Origin: Rhizobium chutanense
GTDB taxonomy: Bacteria > Pseudomonadota > Alphaproteobacteria > Rhizobiales > Rhizobiaceae
Reading direction: 5' to 3'
DNA: 64,000 bases
Assembly (NCBI RefSeq): GCF_002531935.1
Contig: NZ_NWSV01000015.1
Span: 1-64,000, forward strand
The notes beneath the pieces are model-generated. The model made no database searches. It was not told the origin of the DNA and saw nothing but the letters and a program-made list of their open reading frames with translations. Of the stretch, positions 44,819 through 53,384 are shown piece by piece. How positions within the stretch are numbered: the first letter of the stretch is position 1; every line of letters begins with the position of its first letter. The position numbers were made by a program, and so were the translations under genes.

Positions 44819-46123
44819 ATGAATCTATCGCACCGCGCCCCTCACCTGTTCGTTCGCGCGACGTCTGTCATCAGTGCACTCGTCTTTCTTGCCGGCGCTG
44901 TGTCGCCCGCTCTCGCCGATAGCGCCACTTTGGCTCCCCAAACGAAGATCCGCCTGACGATCGTCCAATGGATCCAGTCCAAGGGCCAGTTCGAGCGATG
45001 GGACGCGATTGGCGGCGAATATACGGTTTCGGATGCAGGGACAGTCTCCCTGCCCTTCCTGGGGTCGGTGTCGGTTGGAAATATGACGGACCTGACCAAC
45101 GAGATTGCCAAGCGCCTGCAGGCGAAGATGGGTTTGGCGCAGACACCTGCGGTGACCATCGACGTTCTCGACTATCCGGCCATTTATGTTGTCGGGGACG
45201 TCATGGCCCCGGGAGAATACAGGTTTCGTTCCGGCCTCAGCGTCCTGCAATCCCTCGCCATGAGCGGCGGCCCGTTGCGGGCGGGGCCACAGCAGCAATC
45301 GCAGACAATCACGCTTGTCGGGGAATTGCGGGAAATCGACCATTCGCTGCTGCGCAGCGCCGCAAAGCTCTCGCGGCTGCAAGCCGAGATGTCCGGCGCG
45401 AAGGAGATAACCTTCGACCATCCGCCCGCCGTCGACCAGCAATATGCCGCGAGTATCTATGACGAGGAGCGGGTCATTTTTCAGGCGCGCGCAAGCGCGC
45501 TCGACAGGCAGTCGACGGCGCTCGTCGAATTGCGCGATCTCCTGAAGGCGGAAATCGATACGCTGGAAGAGAAGCTGAAGGGCTCGGATGACAACATCCA
45601 CTCGGTCGAGGAGCAACTGACGAGCGTGAAGACGCTTGTCGAGAAGGGCCTCACCATCACCTCACGCCAGATGGATCTGGAACGCTTGCTCACCACCTAT
45701 CGCTCCGACCGGCTCGACCTTGTCACGGCCATTATGCGGGGTCGCCAGGCGATCAACGAGACGACGCGCAACCTCGAGGGACTTTCCGACACGCGCCGGA
45801 GCGAGATCGCTTCCGAAGTGCAGGCGGAAAAGGCCAAGGTCGATCAGTTCAAATTGAAGCGTGACACCACGCAGCAACTGCTCCTCGAAGATCTGTCGAC
45901 GGGCACCGACGTGAAAAAACGCATTGCGGAACTCCCGCTGACATTCATTGTGAGCCGCCGGGAGAAGGGACAAGTCACTCAGTTCCAGGCCTCCGAAACC
46001 ACGGAATTGGCGCCGGGCGACGTGGTCAGGGTAACCCGGCCCGGCATGGCGGATGGGCCGTCCGAAGACGCCGCTGCGCTGCCTGTCGAGACAGAGGCGG
46101 ATATCAGTCAGGCAAGCCGGTGA
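44819..46123 (+). CDS. ExoF-like outer-membrane polysaccharide export protein (OPX)
   Basis: A protein of about 434 residues. A signal peptide ends near SPALADS. The polysaccharide export domain (about 45-130) includes YTVSDAGTVSLPFLGSVSV, and a SLBB-like segment has YVVGDVMAPGEYRFRSGLSVLQ. A long coiled coil spans roughly residues 175-380, as in ExoF of Sinorhizobium. The C-terminus LAPGDVVRVTRPG is the second export/SLBB element. The ATG at 44819 has AGGCGAG nine bases upstream; ATGs at 44795 and 44813 are alternatives. It likely exports the polysaccharide made by the following genes. Confidence 0.85.
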   Translation: MNLSHRAPHLFVRATSVISALVFLAGAVSPALADSATLAPQTKIRLTIVQWIQSKGQFERWDAIGGEYTVSDAGTVSLPFLGSVSVGNMTDLTNEIAKRLQAKMGLAQTPAVTIDVLDYPAIYVVGDVMAPGEYRFRSGLSVLQSLAMSGGPLRAGPQQQSQTITLVGELREIDHSLLRSAAKLSRLQAEMSGAKEITFDHPPAVDQQYAASIYDEERVIFQARASALDRQSTALVELRDLLKAEIDTLEEKLKGSDDNIHSVEEQLTSVKTLVEKGLTITSRQMDLERLLTTYRSDRLDLVTAIMRGRQAINETTRNLEGLSDTRRSEIASEVQAEKAKVDQFKLKRDTTQQLLLEDLSTGTDVKKRIAELPLTFIVSRREKGQVTQFQASETTELAPGDVVRVTRPGMADGPSEDAAALPVETEADISQASR

Positions 46124-46203
46124 TCCACCAGAACCATGTGCTGCAATCGAACCTGCGGCGGGCGATCGAACGCCGGCACGGGATAAACGGCTAAGGGCAT
46201 CCG

Positions 46204-47718
46204 ATGACTTTGCGCATGACCCCACCCAGCAGCCAGACCTACACCCAGATCCTCAAATCGACGATGCTGATGGGCGGCTCTTCGCTCGTCAACGTCGCGC
46301 TCAGCATCATCAGAAACAAAGCCATGGCTGTTCTTCTCGGGCCGGAAGGCGTGGGACTCATGGGTCTTTACGGGTCGATCCTCGATATTGCGCAGGCGAT
46401 CGCCGGGCTTGGCGTGGGCAGCAGCGGCGTGCGCCAGATTGCCGAAGCTGCCGGCACCGATGACGCGGAAACGATCGCACGATCGGCAACGGTGCTGAGA
46501 CGCATATCGATGGTTCTCGGATTGCTTGGTGCGCTCCTTCTCGCCGCGTTGGCATTGCCGGTTTCGAATTTCACTTTCGGCGACTACCAGCATGCCGGTG
46601 GCATTGCATTGCTGTCGCTGGCAATCTTCTTTCGACTGATCTCCGCAGGGCAGACTGCCTTGATCCAGGGCCTGCGGGGCATTGCAGATCTTGCCCGTAT
46701 CAACGTGCTTGCCGGGCTTTTCGGTACGGCTGTCAGCATCCCGCTGATCTATCTGTTCGGCCTGCAGGCGATCGCGCCGTCGCTGGTGGTGATTGCGGCC
46801 GCCGCCATCCTTCCGAGCTGGTGGTACAGCCGGCGGATCTGCCCGCACCCCTTGCCAATGCCCACGCGCCAGTTCGCTCGGGAGGTGTCGGCACTGCTCA
46901 GGCTCGGCTTCGTCTTCATGGCAAGCGGGCTTCTGACCTTCGGCGCGGCTTATGCCATCCGCCTCATCGTGCTGAAGGAGGGCGGCGTCATGGCGGCTGG
47001 ATTGTACCAGGCGGCCTGGGGCCTCGGCGGTCTCTATGCCGGCTTCATCCTGCAGGCGATGGGAACGGATTTTTATCCGCGCCTGACCGCGGCAGCCGAC
47101 AACGACACCGAATGCAACCGGCTGGTCAATGAACAGGCCGAGATCAGCATGCTGCTCGCCGGTCCCGGTCTGCTCGGCACGCTGACGCTGGCGCCGCTGA
47201 TGATGAGCCTGTTCTATTCGGCGGAATTTCAAGGCGCAGTCGATCTTCTGCGCTGGATCTGCCTTGGAATGATGCTGCGAATTATTTCCTGGCCGATGGG
47301 TTTCATCGTGGTGGCGAAGCGTACCCAGGCGATTTTCTTCTGGACGGAGGTTGCGGCGGCCGTCGTGCATGTGGGGCTTGCCTGGCTGTTCGTATCGCTG
47401 CTCGGCACGCAAGGAGCCGGCATGGCGTTTTTTGGCCTCTATGTCTGGCACAGCGTTCTGATCTATGTGATCGTGCGGAAGCTGACCGGTTTTCGCTGGT
47501 CGGCTGCCAACCGCAGACACGCGCTGCTTTTCCTGCCCGCATCTGGACTGGTCTTGCTGATGTTTTCGATCTTGCCGCTCTGGCCGGCGACGGTGATCGG
47601 CTTCGTCGCCGTCGTTCTCTGCGGGCTCTATTCGCTGCGCATACTGATCGACCTGCTTCCGCCGGAGTCCATGCCGGCCATCATCCGCGGATGGATCGCT
47701 AGAGCCTTTCCGGGTTAG
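46204..47718 (+). CDS. Wzx-type oligosaccharide flippase (MOP superfamily)
   Basis: A 504-residue membrane protein with about 12 to 14 hydrophobic segments. The start KSTMLMGGSSLVNVALSII, then MAVLLGPEGVGLMGLYGSI, is typical of Wzx-like flippases. It should move lipid-linked repeat units across the inner membrane before polymerisation. It follows the ExoF-like gene by 80 bp, and its stop is inside the first of two strong hairpins that end this transcription unit. Confidence 0.88.
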   Translation: MTLRMTPPSSQTYTQILKSTMLMGGSSLVNVALSIIRNKAMAVLLGPEGVGLMGLYGSILDIAQAIAGLGVGSSGVRQIAEAAGTDDAETIARSATVLRRISMVLGLLGALLLAALALPVSNFTFGDYQHAGGIALLSLAIFFRLISAGQTALIQGLRGIADLARINVLAGLFGTAVSIPLIYLFGLQAIAPSLVVIAAAAILPSWWYSRRICPHPLPMPTRQFAREVSALLRLGFVFMASGLLTFGAAYAIRLIVLKEGGVMAAGLYQAAWGLGGLYAGFILQAMGTDFYPRLTAAADNDTECNRLVNEQAEISMLLAGPGLLGTLTLAPLMMSLFYSAEFQGAVDLLRWICLGMMLRIISWPMGFIVVAKRTQAIFFWTEVAAAVVHVGLAWLFVSLLGTQGAGMAFFGLYVWHSVLIYVIVRKLTGFRWSAANRRHALLFLPASGLVLLMFSILPLWPATVIGFVAVVLCGLYSLRILIDLLPPESMPAIIRGWIARAFPG

Positions 47719-47737
47719 CTTGACCCGGAAAGGCTCT
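47701..47737. terminator. Strong hairpin overlapping the flippase stop codon
   Basis: AGAGCCTTTCCGGGT (47701-47715) pairs perfectly over 15 bases with 47723-47737. The flippase stop TAG is in the seven-base loop. There is no T-run after it, so it may be a repeated palindromic element doubling as a terminator. Confidence 0.5.
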
Positions 47738-47745
47738 GAAGCAGC

Positions 47746-47791
47746 ATAACGAACAATGCGCGCATCCTCAGATACGCGCATTGTTCGTTAT
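47746..47791. terminator. 17-bp-stem hairpin between convergent genes
   Basis: The arm at 47746-47762 (ATAACGAACAATGCGCG) is the exact reverse complement of 47775-47791, with a 12-base loop. It lies between the flippase and the aminotransferase genes, which converge, so a bidirectional terminator is likely. Confidence 0.6.
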
Positions 47792-47819
47792 ACAAATTCT
47801 CAGTCAGGCAAATGCGGGT

Positions 47820-49073
47820 TCAGGCGACAGCGGCATCCATGACACGTTGCACGCCGCCGCCTCCGGCAGTCGCTTCTGCAAGGGCTGCGCGAAGCGCCTC
47901 GACAACCCGGTCCATGTCCGACTCCGTCATCTGGGCATAAAGCGGCAGGATGATCGTTTGCTGCTGCGCAGATACGCTTCGCATCAGGCTCGTGGCAGCG
48001 CGGTGGGAGTTCTCACCGCAGTAGGCGCCCTCCAGATGAATGTTCATCACGCCACGCCGGGTCGAGATGCCCTGATCGAGCAGGGCCTGCATGACGGCCC
48101 TCTGGTCGATCGTATCGGGCAATCTCACGCAGAAGCTCTGCCAGTTGCTGCGCGCCCAGCGCGGCTCGGCCGGCAGAGAAAGCCCGGCAATCGTCGATAG
48201 ACGTTCGCAATATTGCTCGGCAAGCAGCCTGCGCTGCGCAACCAGTTCCGGCAGCCGCCGCAACTGCTCGCGTCCGACGGCCGCCTGGAGATCGGTCATT
48301 CGATAATTGTAGCCCAATTCGTCATAGTCTTCGAAGATGACCTGTTTCGAGCCGTGGCGCACCGCATCGGTGACGCTCATGCCATGCTGGCGCCAGAGCC
48401 GGAACTTTCGGTCGTAGTCGGGATTGGCCGTGGTCAGCATGCCGCCATCGCCCGTCGTGACCACCTTCCTGGGGTGGAAGGAAAAGCAGGCAATGTCGCC
48501 ATGCGCTTTGCCGATCCTTTCCCAGCGCCCGTCCCACAGGATTTCGCTTCCCGTCGCGCAGGCTGCATCCTCGATGACCGGTATCCGATGGCGTTTGCCG
48601 ATCTCCACGATGGCGCGGAGATCGCAAGGCATGCCGAGCTGATGGACGCAGAGGATTGCCTTGGTGCGAGGCGTAATTGCCCTTTCGATCAGGCCGGCGT
48701 CGATATTGTAGCCATCTTCTTCGATATCGACGAAAACAGGCACTGCATCGCAGTAACGAACCGCGTTTGCGGTCGCGATGAAAGAATGGCTGACGGTGAT
48801 GACTTCATCACCGGCGGATATGCCGACCGCCTTCAGGGCCAGATGCAAGGCGGTCGTGCAATTGGACATGGCGCAGGCATGCGCGGCGCCCACAAAGGCC
48901 GCGAATTCACGCTCGAAAGCCGCGACCTCTGGCCCCTGCGTCACCCATCCCGATAGAATAACGCGGCGCGCAGCCTCTGCCTCTTCCTCTCCGAGGACAG
49001 GTTTGGCGACCGGAATTGTGGCCGGAATTGTGGCCGGGGTTGTGGCCAGAGTTGTGGATTGAGACGAGCTCAT
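47820..49073 (-). CDS. DegT/DnrJ/EryC1-family sugar aminotransferase (second copy)
   Basis: A 417-residue aminotransferase. PVLGEEEAEAARRVILSG, SNCTTALHLALKA, VIEDAACATGSE and FSFHPRKVVTTGDGGM carry the family motifs; the Lys after FHPR should bind pyridoxal phosphate. It makes an amino sugar nucleotide from a keto sugar. The N-terminus (about residues 2-23) is a low-complexity Thr/Ala/Pro stretch coded by 12-bp tandem repeats. The ATG at 49073 overlaps the epimerase stop (ATGA). Its product probably differs from that of the WbpE-like enzyme at 50744, because two distinct sets are present. Confidence 0.88.
   Translation of the reverse strand: MSSSQSTTLATTPATIPATIPVAKPVLGEEEAEAARRVILSGWVTQGPEVAAFEREFAAFVGAAHACAMSNCTTALHLALKAVGISAGDEVITVSHSFIATANAVRYCDAVPVFVDIEEDGYNIDAGLIERAITPRTKAILCVHQLGMPCDLRAIVEIGKRHRIPVIEDAACATGSEILWDGRWERIGKAHGDIACFSFHPRKVVTTGDGGMLTTANPDYDRKFRLWRQHGMSVTDAVRHGSKQVIFEDYDELGYNYRMTDLQAAVGREQLRRLPELVAQRRLLAEQYCERLSTIAGLSLPAEPRWARSNWQSFCVRLPDTIDQRAVMQALLDQGISTRRGVMNIHLEGAYCGENSHRAATSLMRSVSAQQQTIILPLYAQMTESDMDRVVEALRAALAEATAGGGGVQRVMDAAVA
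49005..49060. repeat. 12-bp tandem repeat at the 5' end of the DegT gene
   Basis: Units of the form GTGGCCGGAATT recur four times with changes, coding for Ala-Thr-Ile/Thr-Pro repeats. The number of units may vary between strains. Confidence 0.65.
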
Positions 49074-50041
49074 GCTGCCTGCCCTCCTGCCTCGGTCTGC
49101 TTTTGCCACCAGGCAACGAGATCGCGAAGCCCTTGCTCCATGGAGATCTCCGCCTTGAAGCCGAGGAGCCGTTCGGCCTTGCTGATATCGGCGAGACGAC
49201 GGGTTACGCCGTTGACCGTGCGGGCCTCCTTGTGCTGCGGTTCGAGCGAGGAACCCATAATGTCGCTCAGCATCCTGGCGAGTTCCAGCAGGCTTATTTC
49301 CTTGCCGCTCGCGACATTGAACACTTCGTCCGTGACATCGCTTTTGGCGGCCAGAATGTTTGCGCGCGCGATATCGCGTGCGTCGACGAAGTCCATCGTC
49401 TGGCTGCCGTCCCCATAGATGAGGGGCGGCATTCCGGCCACAAGACGCTCCATCCAACGGATCAGAACTTCCGTATAGGCGCCGTAAACATCCATGCGCG
49501 GCCCATAGACGTTGAAATAACGCAGCGCGACGTAACGCAGGCCGTACATTTCCGCAAAGCTGCGCAGCAGTCCCTCGTTGAAGGTCTTCGCCGCGCCGTA
49601 GATCGTCCTGTTATTGTAGGGATGGTGCGCTTCGGTTGTCGGGAAGCTCTCGGCCAATCCCAGCACGGAGGCCGAGGAGGCCGCGACGACCTTCGAAACA
49701 CCTGCCTTGACGGCGGCTTCGAGAACATTGAACGTGCCCTCGGCCAGAACATCGAAGGCGAGCCGCGGTTCTTCGGCGCATTGCGTGATGCGGATCGCCG
49801 CCTGATGAAAGACGATGTCGACGCCCTCGAAGATTTTTGCCAGAAGCGCCCTGTCGCGGATATCTCCCTCGATGATGTTGACGGACCCATTGGCTATTGC
49901 CGTGCTGAGATTGTCCCGGCGCCCGCGCACGAAATTGTCGAGGACGATGATCTCGCGCGGTTTTTCCAATGCGACAAGATCGGCAATGTGCGACCCGATC
50001 AGGCCGGCGCCGCCGGTAATGAGCACTCGTTGATTTCTCAT
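49070..50041 (-). CDS. NAD-dependent epimerase/dehydratase (nucleotide-sugar type)
   Basis: A 323-residue extended SDR. VLITGGAGLIGSHIADLV is the cofactor motif, ASSASVLG the Ser region and YGAAKTFNE the catalytic Tyr and Lys. RYFNVYGPRMD is the sugar-nucleotide loop of this class. It resembles UDP-glucose 4-epimerases and related dehydratases, without enough detail to fix the substrate. Four-base overlaps on both sides make it part of the six-gene operon. It likely supplies the keto sugar for the aminotransferase at 47820 or an epimerised precursor. Confidence 0.87.
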   Translation of the reverse strand: MRNQRVLITGGAGLIGSHIADLVALEKPREIIVLDNFVRGRRDNLSTAIANGSVNIIEGDIRDRALLAKIFEGVDIVFHQAAIRITQCAEEPRLAFDVLAEGTFNVLEAAVKAGVSKVVAASSASVLGLAESFPTTEAHHPYNNRTIYGAAKTFNEGLLRSFAEMYGLRYVALRYFNVYGPRMDVYGAYTEVLIRWMERLVAGMPPLIYGDGSQTMDFVDARDIARANILAAKSDVTDEVFNVASGKEISLLELARMLSDIMGSSLEPQHKEARTVNGVTRRLADISKAERLLGFKAEISMEQGLRDLVAWWQKQTEAGGQAA

Positions 50042-50754
50042 GATCTTCCCTCACGCAACATGTTCGTCATCGGATCATTCTCCGAACGCCAACGTATGAA
50101 TTTCGCCGGTACGCCTGCGGCGACCGAGAACGGCTCGACATCGGAAACGACAATTGCCCCCGCTCCGATAATCGCCCCCTTCCCGATGGTCACGCCGGGA
50201 AGAATGGTTGCATTCGTTCCGATATCGGCCTCCGCACAGATGCGGACCGGCTTGATTTCGAGATCCGTGCGAATGATCGGCACGTCGATTGGCAATGCGG
50301 TGTGGGTCGAGCCAAGCACCTTGGCGCCAGGCCCCCACCCGACGGAATCCTCGATCACCAGGTTGCGCGCGTCGAAATAGGCCATCGGCCCGATCCAGAC
50401 ATTGTCGCCGATCACGCAGGTGCCGTCGTAGCGCCCCTGGATATAGGCTTGAGCGCCGATGAACACGCCATTGCCGATCTCGAACGTCTCCGGGTGTTTG
50501 AAGCCGGCGCCGCCTGCGACCTGCAATCCCGTGCCGCAGCTCCGCGTGATCGCTTGCCAGATGGCTTTGCGCATCATCGTGTCCACGACCCCGTCGCCTG
50601 TTGCGAAGCGACCATAGAGTTCGATCAGGCCAGCGCGCCCGTATGACTGCCTGAGTTCTTCGGCCAACCCGGCCTGGTAGGCCGGGTCTGCCGGTCTTTC
50701 ATGGCGGCCGTGGACTGCCTGCACGACCCGGGCCTCGCCTGGATTAGCTGGCAT
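50038..50754 (-). CDS. Hexapeptide-repeat acyltransferase
   Basis: A protein of about 238 residues. An N-terminal helical part (about 1-70) is followed by left-handed beta-helix hexapeptide repeats such as IGNGVFIGAQAYI, IGDNVWIGPMAYF and IGTNATILPGVTIGKGAIIG. The end, VSDVEPFSVAAGVPAKFIRW, is typical of sugar O- or N-acetyltransferases. The ATG at 50754 overlaps the WbpE-like gene by 11 bp. It would acetylate an amino sugar or the polysaccharide itself. Confidence 0.82.
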   Translation of the reverse strand: MPANPGEARVVQAVHGRHERPADPAYQAGLAEELRQSYGRAGLIELYGRFATGDGVVDTMMRKAIWQAITRSCGTGLQVAGGAGFKHPETFEIGNGVFIGAQAYIQGRYDGTCVIGDNVWIGPMAYFDARNLVIEDSVGWGPGAKVLGSTHTALPIDVPIIRTDLEIKPVRICAEADIGTNATILPGVTIGKGAIIGAGAIVVSDVEPFSVAAGVPAKFIRWRSENDPMTNMLREGRS

Positions 50755-51847
50755 AGGCGTATTCCAGCGCGGCGGCCACCTGATCGACGTGCCAAGCCGG
50801 CATCTCGGGATAGATCGGCAGTGAGAGAACCTCCCGTGCGGCGGCTTCCGAGATGGGGAAGTCGCCGGCCTGGTAACCAAGGTCGGCATGGGCCTTCTGC
50901 AAATGAACGGGGATCGGATAGTGCAGCCCCGACTGAATGCCCTCGGCGGTCAGTGCGCGTTGAAGCTCGTCGCGATCGCGGCTTCTGATGGCATAGACGT
51001 GATAGACGTGGCGGCGATCGGGGATTTCGACAGGTGTGCTCAAATTCGCCGAGCCGCCAAGCAGCAGCGAGTAGCGGCGTCCGTGGGCGCGCCGCGCTTC
51101 GGTCCAGGCTTCGAGATGCCGCAGCTTGATGCGCAGGATCGCGCCCTGAATGGCATCCATGCGGTAGTTGAAGCCCTTCAGCAGATGGTGATAGCGCTGT
51201 TCCTGGCCCCAGTCGCGCAGCATGCGCATCGTTTTGGCCTGATCGTCGCTGTTGGTGACGACGATACCTCCCTCGCCGCAGGCGCCGAGATTTTTGCCGG
51301 GATAGAAGCTGAAGCAGCCTGACGTGCCGATGCTGCCGGCGCGTGCGCCTTTGTATTGCGCCCCGTGCGCCTGGCAGGCATCTTCGATGATCGGTATCCG
51401 GTAGTGGTCGGCAATCGCCTTGATCGCGTCCATATCGGCCATCTGCCCGTAGAGATGGACGGGAATGATGGCCTTGGTGCGAGGGGTGATCTTCGCCTCG
51501 AGTTGAGCCGGGTCCATCGTCAGCGTTACGGGCTCGACATCGACGAAAACAGGTTGCGCACCTGCGTAACAGATCGCCGATACGGTCGCGACGAAGGTAA
51601 AGGGCACGGTGATGACTTCATCGCGGGGGCCGACGCCTGCTGCGAGAAGCGACAGATGCAGGGCGCTCGTTCCGGTGTTGACCGCTATCGCATGTTTGAC
51701 GTTGCAATACTCGGCGAATTCCTGCTCGAGGCGGGCAACCTCTTCGCCGAGTATATATTGCCCGGAGGCCAGGACGCCGAGCACGGCGGCGTCGATTTCG
51801 CTCTTGATCGATTGATATTGTGCCTTGAGGTCCAGGAACGGGATCAT
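50744..51847 (-). CDS. DegT/DnrJ/EryC1 sugar aminotransferase, WbpE-like
   Basis: A 367-residue aminotransferase. FLDLKAQYQSIKSEIDAA and ILGEEVARLEQEFAEYC are the diagnostic N-terminal segments. VNTGTSALHLSLLAAGVG, IIEDACQAHGA and CFSFYPGKNLGACGEGG hold the cofactor residues, including Lys in PGKN. WbpE-type enzymes aminate the 3-keto group of UDP-GlcNAc-3-keto-uronate. A WbpB-like gene upstream and a WbpD-like gene before that support this. It overlaps both neighbours. Confidence 0.88.
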   Translation of the reverse strand: MIPFLDLKAQYQSIKSEIDAAVLGVLASGQYILGEEVARLEQEFAEYCNVKHAIAVNTGTSALHLSLLAAGVGPRDEVITVPFTFVATVSAICYAGAQPVFVDVEPVTLTMDPAQLEAKITPRTKAIIPVHLYGQMADMDAIKAIADHYRIPIIEDACQAHGAQYKGARAGSIGTSGCFSFYPGKNLGACGEGGIVVTNSDDQAKTMRMLRDWGQEQRYHHLLKGFNYRMDAIQGAILRIKLRHLEAWTEARRAHGRRYSLLLGGSANLSTPVEIPDRRHVYHVYAIRSRDRDELQRALTAEGIQSGLHYPIPVHLQKAHADLGYQAGDFPISEAAAREVLSLPIYPEMPAWHVDQVAAALEYAYAS

Positions 51848-52881
51848 GCAATGCGCCTCGCCTCTTCGAGCTCGATGATACGACCGCGCTGGGCGAGCGA
51901 CCGGCTTGCGGCTTCAAGGATCCGCACGACACGCAAGCCGGCATGGCCGTCTGCAATGGGGCGTGAATTCTGCTCGATGCACTCGACGAACTGATCCAGC
52001 TCGCGTTTCAGTGCCTCGGTCATATCGAGCCTGGGCGCCCACATATCGCCGCTGCGGTAGCCAACCATCATCTGATGCACCTTCTCGCCATACGCATCGG
52101 AATTGGGGCACATGGTGATGCCCTTGTCATAGACCTTGATCTTTTCGCTGGGCTCCAGATCGTCATAGACGATCATCTTGTTGCTGCAGCCGATCAGCGT
52201 GCGGCGGACCTTGACCGGTGCCAGCCAATTGACGTGGACGTGGGCGATAAGCTTGCTTTCGAAGAAGAGCGTGAGATAGGCGATGTTCTCCGGCTCGCCG
52301 AGCACATGGCTCATTCCCGTCGCTGAAACAGCCACCGGCCTTTCCTGCACGACATGGTCCAGGATTGAGAGATCATGCACCGCGAGGTCCCAGATGACGC
52401 TGACATCGTGCTGGAAGAGCCCCAGATTCACCCGGACGGAGTCATAATAATACATATCGCCCAAGCCGCTTTCGACCAGTTCGCGCATCTTGCGGACCGC
52501 GCCGGTATGGACGAAGGTATGATCCACCGCCAGCACGAGGCGCCGGCGCGCGGCCTCTTCGACCATCCGCGCGGCTTCCTCCGTCGTCGATGCCATCGGC
52601 TTTTCGACGAAGACATGCTTGCCGGCCATCATCGCCTGCATTGCGAGCTTGAAATGAGTCGAGACGGGCGTTGCGATGGCGATCGCATCCACTCTCGGAT
52701 CGCGCAGAACTTCCTCGAAATTGTCGGTGATCGTGATCGCGGGATACCGGCTTTTAACAGCCGCCAATCGTTCGACATTCAAATCACAAACGGAAACCAG
52801 GTGCGCGCCGGCCGCTTCCGAGATGTTACGAACCAGGTTCGGCCCCCAATATCCATATCCGACAACTGCAATGCCGATCAT
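51844..52881 (-). CDS. Gfo/Idh/MocA-family oxidoreductase, WbpB-like
   Basis: A 345-residue NAD-dependent dehydrogenase. IAVVGYGYWGPNLVRNISE is the cofactor motif. VFVEKPMASTTEEAARMVE carries the conserved EKP segment and DHTFVHTGAVRKM a substrate-site loop. NLGLFQHDVSVIWDLAVHDLSILDH is as in WbpB-type enzymes, which oxidise the 3-OH of UDP-N-acetylglucosaminuronate. It overlaps the WbpE-like gene downstream and WbpD-like gene upstream by 4 bp each. Confidence 0.86.
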   Translation of the reverse strand: MIGIAVVGYGYWGPNLVRNISEAAGAHLVSVCDLNVERLAAVKSRYPAITITDNFEEVLRDPRVDAIAIATPVSTHFKLAMQAMMAGKHVFVEKPMASTTEEAARMVEEAARRRLVLAVDHTFVHTGAVRKMRELVESGLGDMYYYDSVRVNLGLFQHDVSVIWDLAVHDLSILDHVVQERPVAVSATGMSHVLGEPENIAYLTLFFESKLIAHVHVNWLAPVKVRRTLIGCSNKMIVYDDLEPSEKIKVYDKGITMCPNSDAYGEKVHQMMVGYRSGDMWAPRLDMTEALKRELDQFVECIEQNSRPIADGHAGLRVVRILEAASRSLAQRGRIIELEEARRIA

Positions 52882-53384
52882 CGCATTCCTCCCAACGCTT
52901 GCATGTTGACTGGCCGGTCATGAACGTGACCGGTAATTCTCGCCGGAACGCCGGCAACAATGGCGCCGTCAGGCACATCCTTGGTTACGACAGCGCCGGC
53001 GCCGACCTGTGCGGCCTCGCCGATGATCACGCCGGGCAGAATGGTGGCGTTGCTGCCGATCGACGCATGGCGCTTGACCACGGTGGGGATGACAACCCAG
53101 TCGGCCTCCGTCTGCAGACTCCCGTCCGAGTTGACGGCGCGCGGGTAAGTATCGTTGGTGAACATGACCCCGTGGCCGATAAAAACGCCGTCTTCCAGCG
53201 TCACGCCTTCACAGAGGAAGGAATGGCTGGATATTTTGCAGTCTTTTCCGACGAGGACGTTTTTCTGGATTTCAACGAAGGTGCCGATGCGCGTTCCTGC
53301 GCCGATCGTGCAGCCGTAGAGATTGACGAGATCTGGATGGTGGATGACGCAGCCGTCACCCAGCTTGACGTTCGATGCAATCAT
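52878..53384 (-). CDS. Hexapeptide N-acetyltransferase, WbpD-like
   Basis: A 168-residue left-handed beta-helix acetyltransferase. IGAGTRIGTFVEIQKNVLVG and FLCEGVTLEDGVFIGHGVMF are typical of WbpD, as is NDTYPRA. WbpD acetylates the 3-amino group to give a UDP-2,3-diacetamido uronic acid. I favour the ATG at 53384 (AAGG upstream) over a TTG at 53405. It is the first gene of the six-gene leftward operon. Confidence 0.86.
   Translation of the reverse strand: MIASNVKLGDGCVIHHPDLVNLYGCTIGAGTRIGTFVEIQKNVLVGKDCKISSHSFLCEGVTLEDGVFIGHGVMFTNDTYPRAVNSDGSLQTEADWVVIPTVVKRHASIGSNATILPGVIIGEAAQVGAGAVVTKDVPDGAIVAGVPARITGHVHDRPVNMQALGGMR

Noticed and set aside
46108..47781. Minus-strand open frame of about 557 codons opposite the flippase
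   Set aside because: The plus strand codes a typical multi-span flippase; the shadow is hydrophilic low-complexity sequence.
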